Assembly: GCF_029227915.1 (NCBI RefSeq)
Contig: NC_079880.1
Coordinates: 6,946,001 to 7,010,000, forward strand
DNA: 64,000 nucleotides
Direction: 5' to 3'
Origin: Hydractinia symbiolongicarpus
Taxonomy: Eukaryota > Cnidaria > Hydrozoa > Anthoathecata > Hydractiniidae
In this document: one piece after another, positions 36,065 to 47,040 of the stretch
Layout: every line of letters begins with the position of its first letter
Position numbering within the stretch: position 1 is the stretch's first letter
Translations under genes and position numbers: made by a program
Notes under the pieces: model-generated
What the model was told of the DNA's origin: nothing
The model's database searches: none
The model's input: the letters and a program-made list of their open reading frames with translations, nothing else

Positions 36065-37572
36065 CACACAGTGAGTGATGTCCATCACATAACTACTTTG
36101 TAGTTTCATCCAGCTCCACAAAATGTGTTGGCTCTTGACAAATTTTTTAAATGTATATAAAGAATGACTAAAAAAACTTAGCAAAATCAACAAAAGAACA
36201 TCGCTAATTTTTCCACATATAATACTTCCTGTCAATATTTATATAGACATTGACATGGTCACATGTTACTGACACCAAAGGTAATTTTTTTCAAGATTGG
36301 ATGACAGAGAAGTGTTGGGGAGAGGGCAGGGGGGGAGAGTCATATGATTGTGGAGCTAGCTAGAAATTAAGAGGCATCACCAAACACCCAGAGGAGTAAA
36401 TATTTAGCTACCACTGGGGCATCACGGTGCTGGATGCAATTTTTGTTTAACATGTATATAAATTTGTAGTCGTCGGATTCTAAACAAAATGTAGACCCAT
36501 AGACTATTTGGCGTTCCAAACAGACTACTCTTTCGCTAATACAGCAACAGGATCATGTGTCTTCAAATTAATTTTATACACTAGTGCGAGTCATGTTATA
36601 GAAACTGAAATTATTTCTATATATATATATATATCAGGATTAACACCAACATCCATATTTTCTAGTAACAATTTTTTTTTAATTTCTAAGGAGTGGTTCT
36701 TGTGCAATCATTAACATGTCCTGAAAATCTTCAAACATCTATATAATAACAGAAAAAATAACATAGAAACATAGAAAATATTCAAATATATATAAACATT
36801 GAACAACATTGAGCTTTATTTGAATTTATAGTTATGCATTTTATTGAGTATATATATACATCTTTTTTTTTTGAATTAAGACTTCTTTTGTTATTTTTTC
36901 TATGTTAGGATAAAACTTTGTTAGGATGTATATTTACATGAAAAAAGAACCTTGTTTCTACTTTTCAGTTAAGCAAACTTTTGAAGCAAAAAACACACAA
37001 ATAAAAATGTGCATGCTCAGATACATTTCGCCTGCAAATTTGCCATCCAATTCGCATAAGAAAAATCCTTCGTAACGTTTTGTAGCATCTTCTGATTTGT
37101 TTTGTTCTAAATAAAATGTGTCACTGACCCATATAGAATATTGTGTCCAGAATAGACTGTGTTTTTGCTAATAAAGAAGCCCCATGACATATAAAAATTT
37201 GTGAGTTAAAATTCTCCATATATAAAGCCTCAGAAAACAGTATAGTCACTGTAGTTCGATCTAACCCTCATCCTCCTCTCTCTAGAGATGAAGTAGAAGA
37301 AGAGGAAAAAGTGACTGACGTCTGTCGTCCACGACAGGCGTGAAGCTACAACTTCAAAAGTTAACATAAGTAACATATGGTGTGCAGAGAGTACAAAGTT
37401 TTGACTCATTTTGGTTATATATTTTTATATTTTGATTTGTTTTTTGCTGTTGTGGTTAATATTGCAGTTCTGAGACACTTGTATAAAGAAAACTAAATGA
37501 TGTTCTGATATATCAGACTTTCTGTACATGTGTGGCTATAATGTGCAACTATAAAAGTATATATGCATTCAT
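36065..37572. other. AT-rich interior of the insertion, no gene seen
   Basis: Low-complexity AT-rich DNA with TA microsatellites (about 36617-36632 and 36850-36860), A/T runs, and one short hairpin at 37318-37341 (CTGTCGT, loop CC, ACGACAG, extended by ACG/CGT). A 68-codon open frame at 36508-36714 is low-complexity and not credible as a gene. Confidence 0.5.
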
Positions 37573-37735
37573 GCCCTGTTGGTCTAATGGCTATGACACT
37601 CTTATAAATGAGAGATCCAAGTTCGAATCCTGGACAGGGCTAGGAAAAACATTAATTATGTTGCACATATAGCTATACATTGCAGTATTAAGGATATTAT
37701 ATTCCGTATACTATGATGTATATATATATATATTC
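37573..37735 (+). mobile_element. tRNA-derived SINE copy 1
   Basis: The head (37573-37640, 68 nt) pairs GCCCTGT with ACAGGGC as an acceptor stem, has an A box TGGTCTAATGG (37580-37590, fits TRGYNNARNGG) and a B box AGTTCGAATCC (37620-37630) inside a T-arm. The anticodon arm is abnormally short (CTCTTATAAATGAGAG). Downstream 'GGAAAAACATTA' and 'TTGCACATA' are shared with copy 2, so this is a repeat with a common body rather than a stand-alone tRNA. The 3' end is approximate, at a TA microsatellite. RNA polymerase III transcription is predicted from the boxes only. Confidence 0.62.
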
Positions 37736-37763
37736 TGATTTTTACCCTGACTTTTTACCTTTA

Positions 37764-37860
37764 CCGCAGGGATCTGTGTTGGGCCCCTGCTTTTTCTTTT
37801 GTATATTGATGACTTAAAATCTGTCATCAATTCAAACCACCACCACCTATATTTGTGTCT
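37764..37860 (+). pseudogene. Non-LTR retrotransposon reverse transcriptase fragment
   Basis: The frame starting at 37764 reads PQGSVLGP, and the next frame from about 37785 reads LLFLLYIDDL followed by 'KSVINSN'. This is the catalytic-palm block of LINE-type reverse transcriptases, with YIDD in the YxDD position. One base is missing in the C-run at about 37783-37787, so the frames do not join. Only about 30 residues are recognisable; nothing convincing was seen before or after. The fragment sits between the two SINE copies. Confidence 0.65.
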
Positions 37861-38266
37861 TGCAAGCATAACTTTAGGTTATAAAATTCTTTATTAAGCT
37901 ATTATAAAACAATTTGCATTTTGTCATATTATTTGTGTCTTGCGTTTTTGTTCCAAGATTCTGCAAATAATCAAATTCGCGTTAATTAAATGTAATTTGC
38001 GTTAATTTCTTGACTCGTTAATTTCATGGAATAATAAAGAATAAAGTGGTAGTTTGTTCTGATAATATTCGTTCCTTTGCATGCTGGAAAATTTTTTCAA
38101 TAAACTTACTTAGTTTCACCTCAACCCTCGGGATTAAGCCTGAAACACACGATCCTTTAATACGAAAGGTCAAAAACTGATGGATAATGATCAATATTAC
38201 TTACTTTATTAGACACAAGTGTAAATATTTAAGTATATTTAATTAACAAAATTACATAATTATTAC
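37861..38266. other. AT-rich spacer, no gene seen
   Basis: AT-rich sequence with degenerate 'AAATTCGCGTTAATT' and 'AATTTGCGTTAATTTC' words near 37972-38010, reminiscent of dispersed MITE-like repeats. No ends or coding similarity were found. Confidence 0.35.
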
Positions 38267-38405
38267 GCCTTGTTAGTCTAATGGCTATGACACTCGTAAA
38301 CGAGAGATCCAGGTTCGAATCCTGGACAGGGCATGAAAAACATTATCTTGCACCTACAACAACCCCGTTGTATTATATTGATAAAATTCTGTATATTGAC
38401 CTTAA
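38267..38405 (+). mobile_element. tRNA-derived SINE copy 2
   Basis: Same family and orientation as the copy at 37573. Its head (38267-38332, 66 nt) has A box TAGTCTAATGG (38274-38284) and a perfect B box GGTTCGAATCC (38312-38322). The T-arm CCAGG/CCTGG pairs fully; the acceptor stem is weakened (GCCTTGT against ACAGGGC). The anticodon arm is reduced to CTCGTAAACGAG. The shared body follows: GAAAAACATTA, TTGCACCTA, then TATTATATT. The 3' end is approximate. Confidence 0.62.
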
Positions 38406-38432
38406 AATACCTTAATTAAATATACGTAATCT

Positions 38433-38840
38433 TTGAGTTGTAGAAGGGGAGGGAGTGTATATTTAAATGCCTGGCCCTGCCTTGCCGTTCCTTTCTTGCC
38501 GTTCCCTTTCTATGTCTTTTCTGTTGCCTGCTTACTATGCCCTTGTCTGTGCCTCCCATGCCTTGCCTACCCCTGCCTTGCTGATTCCTCTTCCTGTTTT
38601 CTTGCCTGCCTTTGTCGCTCCCTTTCCTTGCCGTTCTTAATAAATCCCTTCCTTTCCTATGCCTTTTCTGGTGCCTGCCTGCTATGCCCTTGCCTGTGCC
38701 TCCCATGCCTTGCCTACCCCTGTCTTGCCTACCCCTGCCTTGCTGATTCCTCTCCCTGTTTCCTTGCCTGCCTTTGCCGTGCAACGCTAAATATATTGCC
38801 GTGCCCTTTCCTTAATGCCTTTGCCTTGGCAACCTCTCCG
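38433..38840. repeat. Pyrimidine-rich (CCTTGCC-like) minisatellite
   Basis: The plus strand is dominated by TGCC, CCTT and CCCT words. A block starting TATGTCTTTT (38511) recurs as TATGCCTTTT (38658), spacing 147 bp, and a 'GTCTTGCCTACCCCT' unit is additionally duplicated in the second copy. Strand asymmetry keeps both strands free of stops: a Cys/Leu/Pro-rich frame on plus (38433-38867) and an Arg/Gly/Lys/Gln-rich frame on minus (38784-38416). Composition alone explains them; neither resembles a known protein. Confidence 0.75.
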
Positions 38841-38860
38841 CAAGACTTTCTATACTGGTT

Positions 38861-41800
38861 ACTGTGAGACCAATCCTAGCCGTTATCGCGCGCTGAGGAA
38901 ATAGCGACAGTTTCAAAAACTACATTTCATTGACTATCTAACAGTGTCAGTCCGTTTGAGTTAAAACGATTGGGTCACATGTTCGTACCAACATGTATTT
39001 AGCGATATTTTTTGACATTACTAGGTTGCATCGCTTTTAACAATGAAACGATTGACTGTGGGACTTTATTGAACTAACTTTGGACTGTGACCTGATAAAT
39101 GTGATAAAGGAGACAATTGAACTCCAAGAAATGACATTCTTCTTAATTTGACGTGATTACCGGTACTCAGCGATTACACGGGGCGCTGTGGTAGCACTTC
39201 ATTTGAAAATTTAGATTAAAAAGTCATTTTTTACTGTGGGACCAATCCTAGCCGTTATCACGCGCTGAACAATTAGTGACAGTTTCAGAAAGTACATTTC
39301 ATTGACTTTCTAAGGGTGTCAGTCCGTTTTAGTTAAAACGATTGGGTCACAAATTCGTACCAACATGTATTTAGCGATATTTTTCTGATATTACTAGGTT
39401 GCATCGCTTTTAACAATGAAACGATTGACTGTGGAACTTAATTGAACAAACTTTGCACTGTGACCAGATAAATGTGATAAATGAGACAATTGGACTCCAA
39501 AAAATAACATTCTTCTTAAATTGACGTGATTGTCGAAACTCAGCGATTACACTGGGCGCTGTGGTAGCGCAACATTTAAAAATTTAGATAAATAAGTCAT
39601 TTTAACTGTGGGACCAATCCTAGCCGTTATCGTGCGCTGAGGAAATAGCGACAGTTTCAAAAACTACATCTCAATGACTTTCTAACGGTATCAATCCGCT
39701 TCAGTTGCATCGGTTGCGTCACATATTCGTACCAACATGTATTTAGCGATATTTTTCCCATATTACTAGGTTCCATCGCTTTTAACAATGAAACGATTGA
39801 CTGTGGAACTTAATTGAACCAACTTTGCAGTGTGACCAGATAAATGTGATAAATGAGACAATTAGACTCCAAGAAATAACATTCTTCTTAAATTGACATG
39901 ATTGCCGGAACTCAGCGATTACACTGGGCACTGGGGTAGCGCTTTATTCAAAAATGTAGACAAATAAGTCATTTTGTGCTGTGGGACCAATCGTAGCCGT
40001 TAGGACGCGCTGAAGAAATAGAGACAGATTCAAAAACTACATTTCATTGACTTTCTAACGGTGTCAGTCCGTTTGATTTATAACGGTTGGGTCACATATT
40101 CGTACCAATATGTATTTAGCAATTATTTTCTGATATTACTAGGTTGCATCGCTTTTAAGAATGAAACGATTGAATGTGGGACTTAATTGAACTAACTTCG
40201 GCTGTGACCTGATAAATGTGATAAAGGAGACAATTGGACTTCAAGAAATAACATTCGTCTTAATTTGACGTGATTACCGGTACTCAGCGATTACACGGGG
40301 CGCTGTGGTAGCACTTCATTTGAAAATTTAGATTAATAAGTCATTTTTTACTGTGGGACCAATCCTAGCCGTTATTACGCGCTGAAGAATTAGTGACAGT
40401 TTCAAAAAAAACATTTCATTGATTTTCTAACGGTGTCAGTCCGTTTCAGTTAAAACGATTGGGTCACATGTTTGTACCAACATGTATTTAGCGATATTTT
40501 TCTCACATAACTAGGTTGCATCGCTTTTAACAGTGAAGCGATTGACTGTGGCACATAATTGAACTGATTTTGCACCGTGACCTTATAAATGTTATAAGTG
40601 AGACAATTGGACTCCAAGAAATAACATTCTTCTTAATTTGACGTGATTGCCGGAACTCAGCGATTATACTGGGCACTGTGGTAGCGCTTCAGTTAAAAAT
40701 TTAGATAAATAAGTCAATTCTTACTGTGGGACCAATCCTAGCCGTTTTCGCGCGCTGAAGAAATAGCGACAATTTCAAAAACTACATTTTATTAACTTTC
40801 TAACGGTGTCAGTCTGTTTGAGTTATAACGGTTGGGTCACATATTCGTACCAACATGTATTTAGCGATATTTTTCTGATACTACTAGTTTGCATCGCTTT
40901 TAACAATGAAACGATTGACTGTGGGACTTAATTAAACTAACTTTGGACCGTGACCTAATAAATGTGATAAAGGAGACAATTGAACTACAAGAAATGACAT
41001 TCTTCTTAATTTGACCTGATTGCCGGAACTCAGCGATTACACTGGGCGCTGGGGTAACGCTTTATTAAAAAATGTAGACAAATAAGTCATTTTATGCTGT
41101 GGGACCGATCGTGGCCGTTAGGACGCGCTGAAGAAATAGAGACAGATTCAGAAACTACATTTCATTGACTTTCTAACGGTGTCAGTCCGTTTGATTTATA
41201 ACGGTTGGGTCACATATTCGTACCAACATGTATTTAGCGATATTTTTCTGATATTACTAGGTTGCACCGCTTTTAACAATGAAACGATTGACTGTGGGAC
41301 TTAATTGAACTAACTTTGGACTATGACCTGATAAATGTGAGAAAGGAGACAATTGGACTTCAAGAAATAACATTCTTCTTAATTTGACGTGATTACCGGT
41401 ACTCAGCGATTACACGGGGCGCTGTGGTAGCACTTCATTTGAAAATTTAGATTAATAAGTCATTTTTTACTGTGGGACCAATCCTAACCGTTATTACGCG
41501 CTGAAGAATTAGTGCCAGTTTCAAAAAGCACATTTAATTGACTTTCTAACGGTGTCAGTCCGTTTGAGGTAAAACGATTGGGTCACATATTCGTACCAAC
41601 ATGTATTTAGCGATATTTTTCTGATATTACTAGGTTGCATCGCTTTTAACAATGAAACGATTGTCTGTGGGACTTAATTGAACTAATTCTGGACTGTGAC
41701 CTGATAAATGTGATAAATGAGACAATTGGACTCCAAGAAATAACATTCTTCTTAATTTGACGTGATTGCCAGAAATCAGCGATTACACTGGGCGCTGTGG

Positions 41801-44800
41801 TAGCGCTTCATTTAAAAATTTAGATAAATAAGTCATTTTTACTGTGAGACCAATCCTAGCCGTTATCGCGCACTAAAGAAGTAGCGACAGTTTCAAAAAC
41901 CACATTTCATTGACTTTCTAACGGTGTCAGTCCGTTTGAGTTAAAACGATTGTGTCACATATTCGTACCAACATGTATTTAGCGATATTTTTCTGATATT
42001 ACTAGGTTGCATCGCTTTTAACAATGAAACGATTGTCTGTGGGACTTAATTGAACTAATTCTGGACTGTGACCTGATAAATGTGATAAATGAGAGAATTG
42101 GACTCCACGAAATAACATTCTTCTTAATTTGACGTGATTGCCAGAAATCAGCGATTACACTGGGCGCTGTGGTAGCGCTTCATTTAAAAATTTAGATAAA
42201 TAAGTCATTTTTACTGTGAGACCAATCCTAGCCGTTTTCGCGCGCTGAAGAAATAGCGACAGTTTCAAAAACTACATTTCATTGACTTTCTAACGGTGTC
42301 AGTCCGTTTGAGTTAAAACGATTGGGTCACATATTCGTACCAACATGTATTTAGCGATATTTTTCTGACATTACTAGGTTGCATCGCTTTTAACAATGAA
42401 ACGATTGACTGTGGAACTTAATTGAACAAACTTTGCACTGTGACCAGATAAATGTGATAAATGAGACAATTGGACTCCAAGAAATAACATTCTTCTTAAA
42501 TTGACGTGATTGTCGGAACTCTGCGATTACACTGGGCGCTGTGGTAGCGCTACATTTAAAAATTTAGATAAATAAGTCATTTTAACTGTGGGACCAATCC
42601 TAGCCGTTATCGCGCGCTGAGGAAATAGCGACAGTTTCAGAAACTACATTTCAATGACTTTCTAACGGTATCAATCCGCTTCAGTTGCATCGGTTGCGTC
42701 ACATATTCGTACCAACATGTATTTAGCGATATTTTTCTCATATTACTAGGTTGCATCGCCTTTAACAGTGAAACGATTGACTGTGGCACTTAATTGAACT
42801 GATTTTGGACTGTGACCTTATAAATGTTATAAGTGAGACAATTGGACTCCATGAAATAGCATTCTTCTTAATTTGACATGATTGCCGGAACTCAGCGATT
42901 ACACTGGGCGCTGTGGTAGCGCTTCATTTAAAAATTTTGATAAATAAGTCATTTTTACTGTGAGACCAATCCTAACCGTTTTCGCGCGCTGAAGAAATAG
43001 CGACAATTTCAAAAACTACATTTTATTAACTTTCTAACGGTGTCAGTCTGTTTGAGTTATAACGGTTGGGTCACATATTCGTACCAACATGTATTTAGCG
43101 ATATTTTTCTGATAGTACTAGGTTGCATCGCTTTTTACAATGAAACGATTGACTGTGGGACTTAATTGAACTAACTTTGGACTGTGACCTGATAAATGTG
43201 ATAAAGGAGACAATTGGACTTCAAGAAATAACATTCGTCTTAATTTGACGTGATTACCGGTACTCAGCGATTACACGGGGCGCTGTGGTAGCACTTCATT
43301 TAAAAATTTAGATTAATAAGGCATTTTTTACGGTGGGACCAATCCTAGTCATTATTACGCGCTGAAGAATTAGTGACAGTTTCAAAAAGTACATTTCATT
43401 GACTTTCTAACGGTGTCAGTCCGTTTGAGTTAAAACGATTGGGTCACATATTCGTACCAACATGTATTTAGCGATATTTTTCTGATACTACTAGTTTGCA
43501 TCGCTTTTAACAATGAAACGATTGACTGTGGGACTTAATTAAACTAACTTTGGACCGTGACCTAATAAATGTGATAAAGGAGACAATTGAACTACAAGAA
43601 ATGACATTCTTCTTAATTTGACCTGATTGCCGGAACTCAGCGATTACACTGGGCGCTGGGGTAGCGCTTTATTAAAAAATGTAGACAAATAAGTCATTTT
43701 ATGCTGTGGGACCGATCGTGGCCGTTAGGACGCGCTGAAGAAATAGAGACAGATTCAGAAACTACATTTCATTGACTTTCTAACGGTGTCAGCCCGTTTG
43801 ATTTATAACGGTTGGGTCACATATTCGTACCAACATGTATTTAGCGATATTTTTCTGATATTACTAGGTTGCACCGCTTTTAACAATGAAACGATTGACT
43901 GTGGGACTTATTTGAACTAACTTTGGACTATGACCTGATAAATGTGATAAAGGAGACAATTGGACTTCAAGAAATAACATTCTTCTTAATTTGACGTGAT
44001 TACCGGTACTCAGCGATTACACGGGGCGCTGTGGTAGCACTTCATTTGAAAATTTAGATTAATAAGTCATTTTTTACTGTGGGACCAATCCTAGCCGTTA
44101 TTACGCGCTGAAGAATTAGTGCCAGTTTCAAAAAGCACATTTAATTGACTTTCTAACGGTGTCAGTCCGTTTGAGGTAAAACGATTGGGTCACATATTCG
44201 TACCAACATGTATTTAGCGATATTTTTCTGATATTACTAGGTTGCATCGCTTTTAACAATGAAACGATTGTCTGTGGGACTTAATTGAACTAATTCTGGA
44301 CTGTGACCTGATAAATGTGATAAATGAGACAATTGGACTCCACGAAATAACATTCTTCTTAATTTGACGTGATTGCCAGAAATCAGCGATTACACTGGGC
44401 GCTGTGGTAGCGCTACATTTAAAAATTTAGATAAATAAGTCATTTTAACTGTGGGACCAATCCTAGCCGTTATCGCGCGCTGAGGAAATAGCGACAGTTT
44501 CAGAAACTACATTTCAATGACTTTCTAACGGTATCAATCCGCTTTAGTTGCATCGGTTGCGTCACATATTCGTACCAACATGTATTTAGCGATATTTTTC
44601 TCATATTACTAGGTTGCATCGCCTTTAACAGTGAAACGATTGACTGTGGCACTTAATTGAACTGATTTTGGACTGTGACCTTATAAATGTTATAAGTGAG
44701 ACAATTGGACTCCATGAAATAGCATTCTTCTTAATTTGACATGATTGCCGGAACTCAGCGATTACACTGGGCACTGGGGTAGCGCTTTATTCAAAAATGT

Positions 44801-47040
44801 AGACAAATAAGTCATTTTGTGCTGTGGGACCAATCGTAGCCGTTAGGACGCGCTGAAGAAATAGAGACAGATTCAAAAACTACATTTCATTGACTTTCTA
44901 ACGGTGTCAGTCCGTTTGAGTTACAACGGTTGGGTCACATATTTGTACCAACATGTATTTAGGGATATTTTTCTGATATTACTAGGTTGCATCGCTTTTA
45001 ACAATGAAACGATTGACTGTGGGACTTAATTGAACTAACTTTGGACTGTGACCTGATAAATGTCATAAAGGTGACAATTGGACTTCAAGAAATAACATTC
45101 TTCTTAATTTGACGTGATTACCGGTACTCAGCGATTACACGGGGCGCTGTGGTAGCACTTCATTTGGAAATTTAGATTAATAAGTCATTTTTTACTGTGG
45201 GACCAATCCTAGCCGTTATTACGCGCTGAAGAATTAGTGACAGTTTCAAAAAGTACATTTCATTGACTTTCTAACGGTGTCAGTCCGTTTCAGTTAAAAC
45301 GATTGGGTCACATATTCGTACCACCATGTATTTAGCGATATTTTTCTGATATTACTAGGTTGCATTGCTTTTAACAATGAATCGATTGTCTGTGGGACTT
45401 AATTCACCTAACTTTGGACTGTGACCTGATAAATGTGATAAATGAGACAACAGGAATTCAAGAAATAACATTCTTCCTAATTTGACGTGATTGCCAGAAC
45501 TCAGCGATTACACTGGGCGCTGTGGTAGCGCTTCATTTAAAAATTTAGATAAAAAATTCACTTTTACTGTGGGACCAATCCTAGCCGTTATGGCGCGCTG
45601 AAGAAATAGCGACAGTTTCAAAAACTACATTTCATTGACTTTTTAACAGTATTAAACCGCTTCAGTTACAACGGTTGCGTCACATATTCGTATCAACATG
45701 TATTTAACGATATTTTTCTCATATTACTAGGTTGCATCGCTTTTAACAGTGAAACGATTGACTGTGGCACATAATTGGACTGATTTTGGACCGTGACCTT
45801 ATAAATGTTATAAGTGAGACAATTGGACTCCAAGAAATAACATTCTTCTTAATTTGACGTGATTGCCGGAACTCAGCGATTACACTGGGCGCTGTGGTAG
45901 CGCTTCAGTTAAAAATTTAGATAAATAAGTCAATTTTTACTGTGGGACCAATCCTAGCCGTTATCGCGCGCTGAAGAAATAGAGACAGTTTCAAAAACTA
46001 CATTTCATTAACTTTCTAACGGTGTCAGTCTGTTTGAGTTATAACGGTTGGGTCACATATTCGTACCAACATGTATTTAGCGATATTTTTCTGATATTAC
46101 TAGGTTGCATCGCTTTTAACAATGAAACGATTGACTGTGGGACTTAATTGACCTAACTTTGGACTGTGACCTGATAAATGTCATAAAGGTGACAATTGGA
46201 CTTCAAGAAATAACATTATTCTTAATTTGACGTGATTACCAGAACTCAGCGATTACACTGGGCGCTGTGGTACCACTTCATTGTAAAATTTAGATTAATA
46301 AGTCATTTTTTACTGTGGGACCAATCCTAGCCGTTATGACGCGCTGAAGAATTAGCGACAGTTTCAAAAATTACATTTCAATGACTTTCTAACAGTGTCA
46401 GTCCGTTTGAGCTACAACGATTGGGTCGTATACTCGTACCAACATGTATTTAGCGATATTGATCTGATTTTATTAGGTTGCATCGGTTTCGACAATGAAA
46501 CGATTGACTGTGGGACTAAATTGAACTGATTTTGGGCTGTGACCTTATAATTGTTGCAAGTGAGACAATTGGATTCCAAGAAATAACATTCTTCTTAATT
46601 TGACATGATTGCCGAAACTCAGCGATTATACTGGGCGCTGTGGTAGTGCTTCATTTAAAAATTTAGATAAATATGTCAATTTTTACTGTGGGACCAATCC
46701 TAGCTCTTAGCGCGCGCTGAAGAAATAGAGACAGTTTCAAATACTACATTTTATTGACTTTCTAACGGTATCAGTCCGTTTCAACTACAACAGTTGCGTC
46801 ACATATTCGTACCAACATGTATTTATTGATTTTTTCCGATATTACTAAGTTGTATCGCTTTTAGCAGTGAAACGATTGGCTATGGGACTTAATTGAACTG
46901 ATTTTGGACTATGACCTTATAAATGTGAAAAGTGAGACAATTGGACTCCAAGAAATAACCTTCTTCTTAATTTGACGTGATTGCCGGAACTCAGCGTTTA
47001 CACTGGGCGCTGTGGTAGCGCTTCATTTAAAAATTTAGAT
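38861..47040. repeat. HOR zone 6: end of the 4-mer unit, then 6- and 7-monomer relations
   Basis: About 38861-40070 continues the 4-mer seen at 33996-35230, including the rare 'TTTTTCCCATATTACTAGG' (near 39755 and 34890) and 'GAACCAACTTTGCAGTG'. Farther right, 'GACAATTTCAAAAAC' with 'ATTAACTTTC' recurs at 40768 and 43002 (2234 bp, six monomers), while 'TTATGCTGTGGGACCGATCGTGG' variants recur at 41094 and 43701 (2607 bp, seven monomers), showing a one-monomer difference between overlapping duplications. From about 45200 the monomers become more heterogeneous. Confidence 0.75.

Larger units (their letters stand above)
35484..38860. mobile_element. 3.4 kb non-satellite insertion, possible non-autonomous element
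   Basis: Satellite phase is preserved exactly across the block: the left flank ends AAGTCATTTTT (35483) and the right resumes ACTGTGAGACC (38861), which are contiguous in the paralogous monomer near 33985-34005. The block begins GCGGAGAG (35484) and its reverse complement CTCTCCGC occurs at 38834-38841, 19 bp short of the right junction. At most a 2 bp TT could be a target duplication. The first 45 bp are GC-rich with a hairpin. Inside are nested inverted repeats, two tRNA-headed SINE copies, a reverse transcriptase scrap, TA microsatellites and a pyrimidine-rich minisatellite. No transposase, Rep/helicase or integrase frame was seen. A DNA transposon derivative, a Helitron-like element or a transferred genomic segment are all possible; I cannot choose firmly. 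Confidence 0.55.

Noticed and set aside
36508-36714. 68-codon plus-strand ORF in the insertion
   Set aside because: It runs through a TA microsatellite and A/T runs; the peptide is low-complexity with no motif.
37573-37640. Functional tRNA gene
   Set aside because: The anticodon arm is too short for a 7-base loop, and the downstream sequence is shared with a second copy, which fits a SINE head rather than a tRNA gene.
38416-38867. Protein genes on either strand of the pyrimidine-rich repeat
   Set aside because: Composition bias alone removes stops on both strands; the predicted peptides are low-complexity and follow the DNA duplication.
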